Positions 5,933 to 6,082 of a DNA stretch of 6,082 bases are shown one piece after another. Within the stretch, counting starts at the first letter, position 1, and each line of letters begins with the position of its first letter. The notes under the pieces are model-generated. The model worked only from the letters and a program-made list of their open reading frames with translations. It had not been told where the DNA came from and ran no database searches. The DNA comes from Candidatus Moraniibacteriota bacterium (lineage in GTDB: Bacteria > Patescibacteriota > Minisyncoccia > Moranbacterales > UBA9337). The stretch lies in NCBI GenBank assembly GCA_003510795.1, contig DOKP01000092.1, forward strand, positions 1 to 6,082, written 5' to 3'. A program made the position numbers and the translations under genes.

Positions 5933-5980
5933 TTGTATTTAGAATAATTTAAAGCGTGGCACTTTCCATCTTTTCGTCTT

Positions 5981-6019
5981 TGCGAAAAATTATGTACTCA
6001 TAATTTTGTGGCAATCCAG
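5981..6019 (+). repeat. Palindromic repeat unit A (TGCGA ... GTGGCAATCCAG)
   Basis: The unit runs from TGCGA (5981-5985) through a perfect 9-bp hairpin, AAAATTATG/CATAATTTT with loop TACT (5986-6007), to GTGGCAATCCAG (6008-6019). From memory, the ends match a palindromic repeat common in many bacterial genomes (…TTGCGAG … GTGGCAATCCAG), with a different, AT-rich centre here. A fragment, GTGGCA at 5956-5961, may be a remnant of another copy. Confidence 0.65.
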
Positions 6020-6041
6020 AATTGTTAAGGTTTTAAATTTC

Positions 6042-6082
6042 CTGGACTGCCACGTAATTTTTGAGTACAAAAATTACTCGCA
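6042..6082 (-). repeat. Palindromic repeat unit B, inverted relative to A, cut by the window edge
   Basis: Read on the - strand, the unit begins at TGCGA (6078-6082), runs through a perfect hairpin (6054-6077, ten pairs including G6063/C6068, loop TACT on that strand) and ends in GTGGCAGTCCAG (6042-6053). Its ends match unit A with one change (A to G), while its stem sequence differs at several positions yet stays fully paired. The two units face each other across 22 bases. The element may continue past 6082. Confidence 0.65.

Noticed and set aside
5038..6082. CRISPR array or attachment site in the repeat-rich right part
   Set aside because: There are no regularly spaced direct repeats with unique spacers, and no cas, integrase or tRNA gene is nearby.

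Overview
The window is AT-rich and carries eight complete genes, all on the + strand, separated mostly by short gaps. None of the eight start codons has a recognisable Shine-Dalgarno sequence; the bases just upstream are A/T-rich instead. Together with the low-GC coding style and the gene types (a GT4 glycosyltransferase, a membrane-anchored CPHC thioredoxin-fold protein, an RDD membrane protein, a minimal SpoU methyltransferase, a HAD-IB phosphatase), this fits a Patescibacteria (CPR) genome, perhaps of the Parcubacteria/Moranbacteria kind. That placement is inference; no marker gene here proves it. UGA is used as a stop (end of the exonuclease gene) and glycine is encoded by GGN, so the recoded CPR code 25 is not in use.

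Layout. Bases 1-192 hold the possible tail of an upstream gene, a hairpin terminator (41-71) and a good sigma70-type promoter (128-156). This promoter drives a GT4 glycosyltransferase (193-1371). After a hairpin (1380-1405) comes a close run of three genes: an anchored thioredoxin-fold protein (1464-1955), an acidic protein of unknown function (1981-2607) and a DnaQ/PolB-like 3'-5' exonuclease (2624-3289). A repeat-bearing spacer (3290-3397) precedes a second run: an RDD-family membrane protein (3398-3967), a multi-pass membrane protein of unknown function (3998-4531) and a SpoU/TrmH-type RNA methyltransferase (4549-5043). A large imperfect inverted repeat (5038-5178) separates these from a HAD-IB phosphatase (5190-5882), which is followed by a strong intrinsic terminator (5912-5932). 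The window ends in two head-to-head palindromic repeat units (5981-6082). No gene-free stretch exceeds 300 bases.

How the genes relate. The set looks like ordinary housekeeping and envelope functions of a reduced genome and not a single pathway: surface glycan synthesis, extracytoplasmic thiol chemistry, nucleic acid processing, RNA methylation and a small-molecule phosphatase. I see no defence system, CRISPR array, tRNA, rRNA or transposase.

The most interesting material lies between genes. (1) One dispersed repeat family is present twice (3297-3356 and 5059-5128), and the second copy sits inside a roughly 140-base inverted repeat that also supplies the last codon and stop of the methyltransferase gene. 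(2) The pair of palindromic units at the right edge share conserved ends while their inner hairpin stems differ by base-pair-preserving changes, which suggests that the folded structure is maintained.
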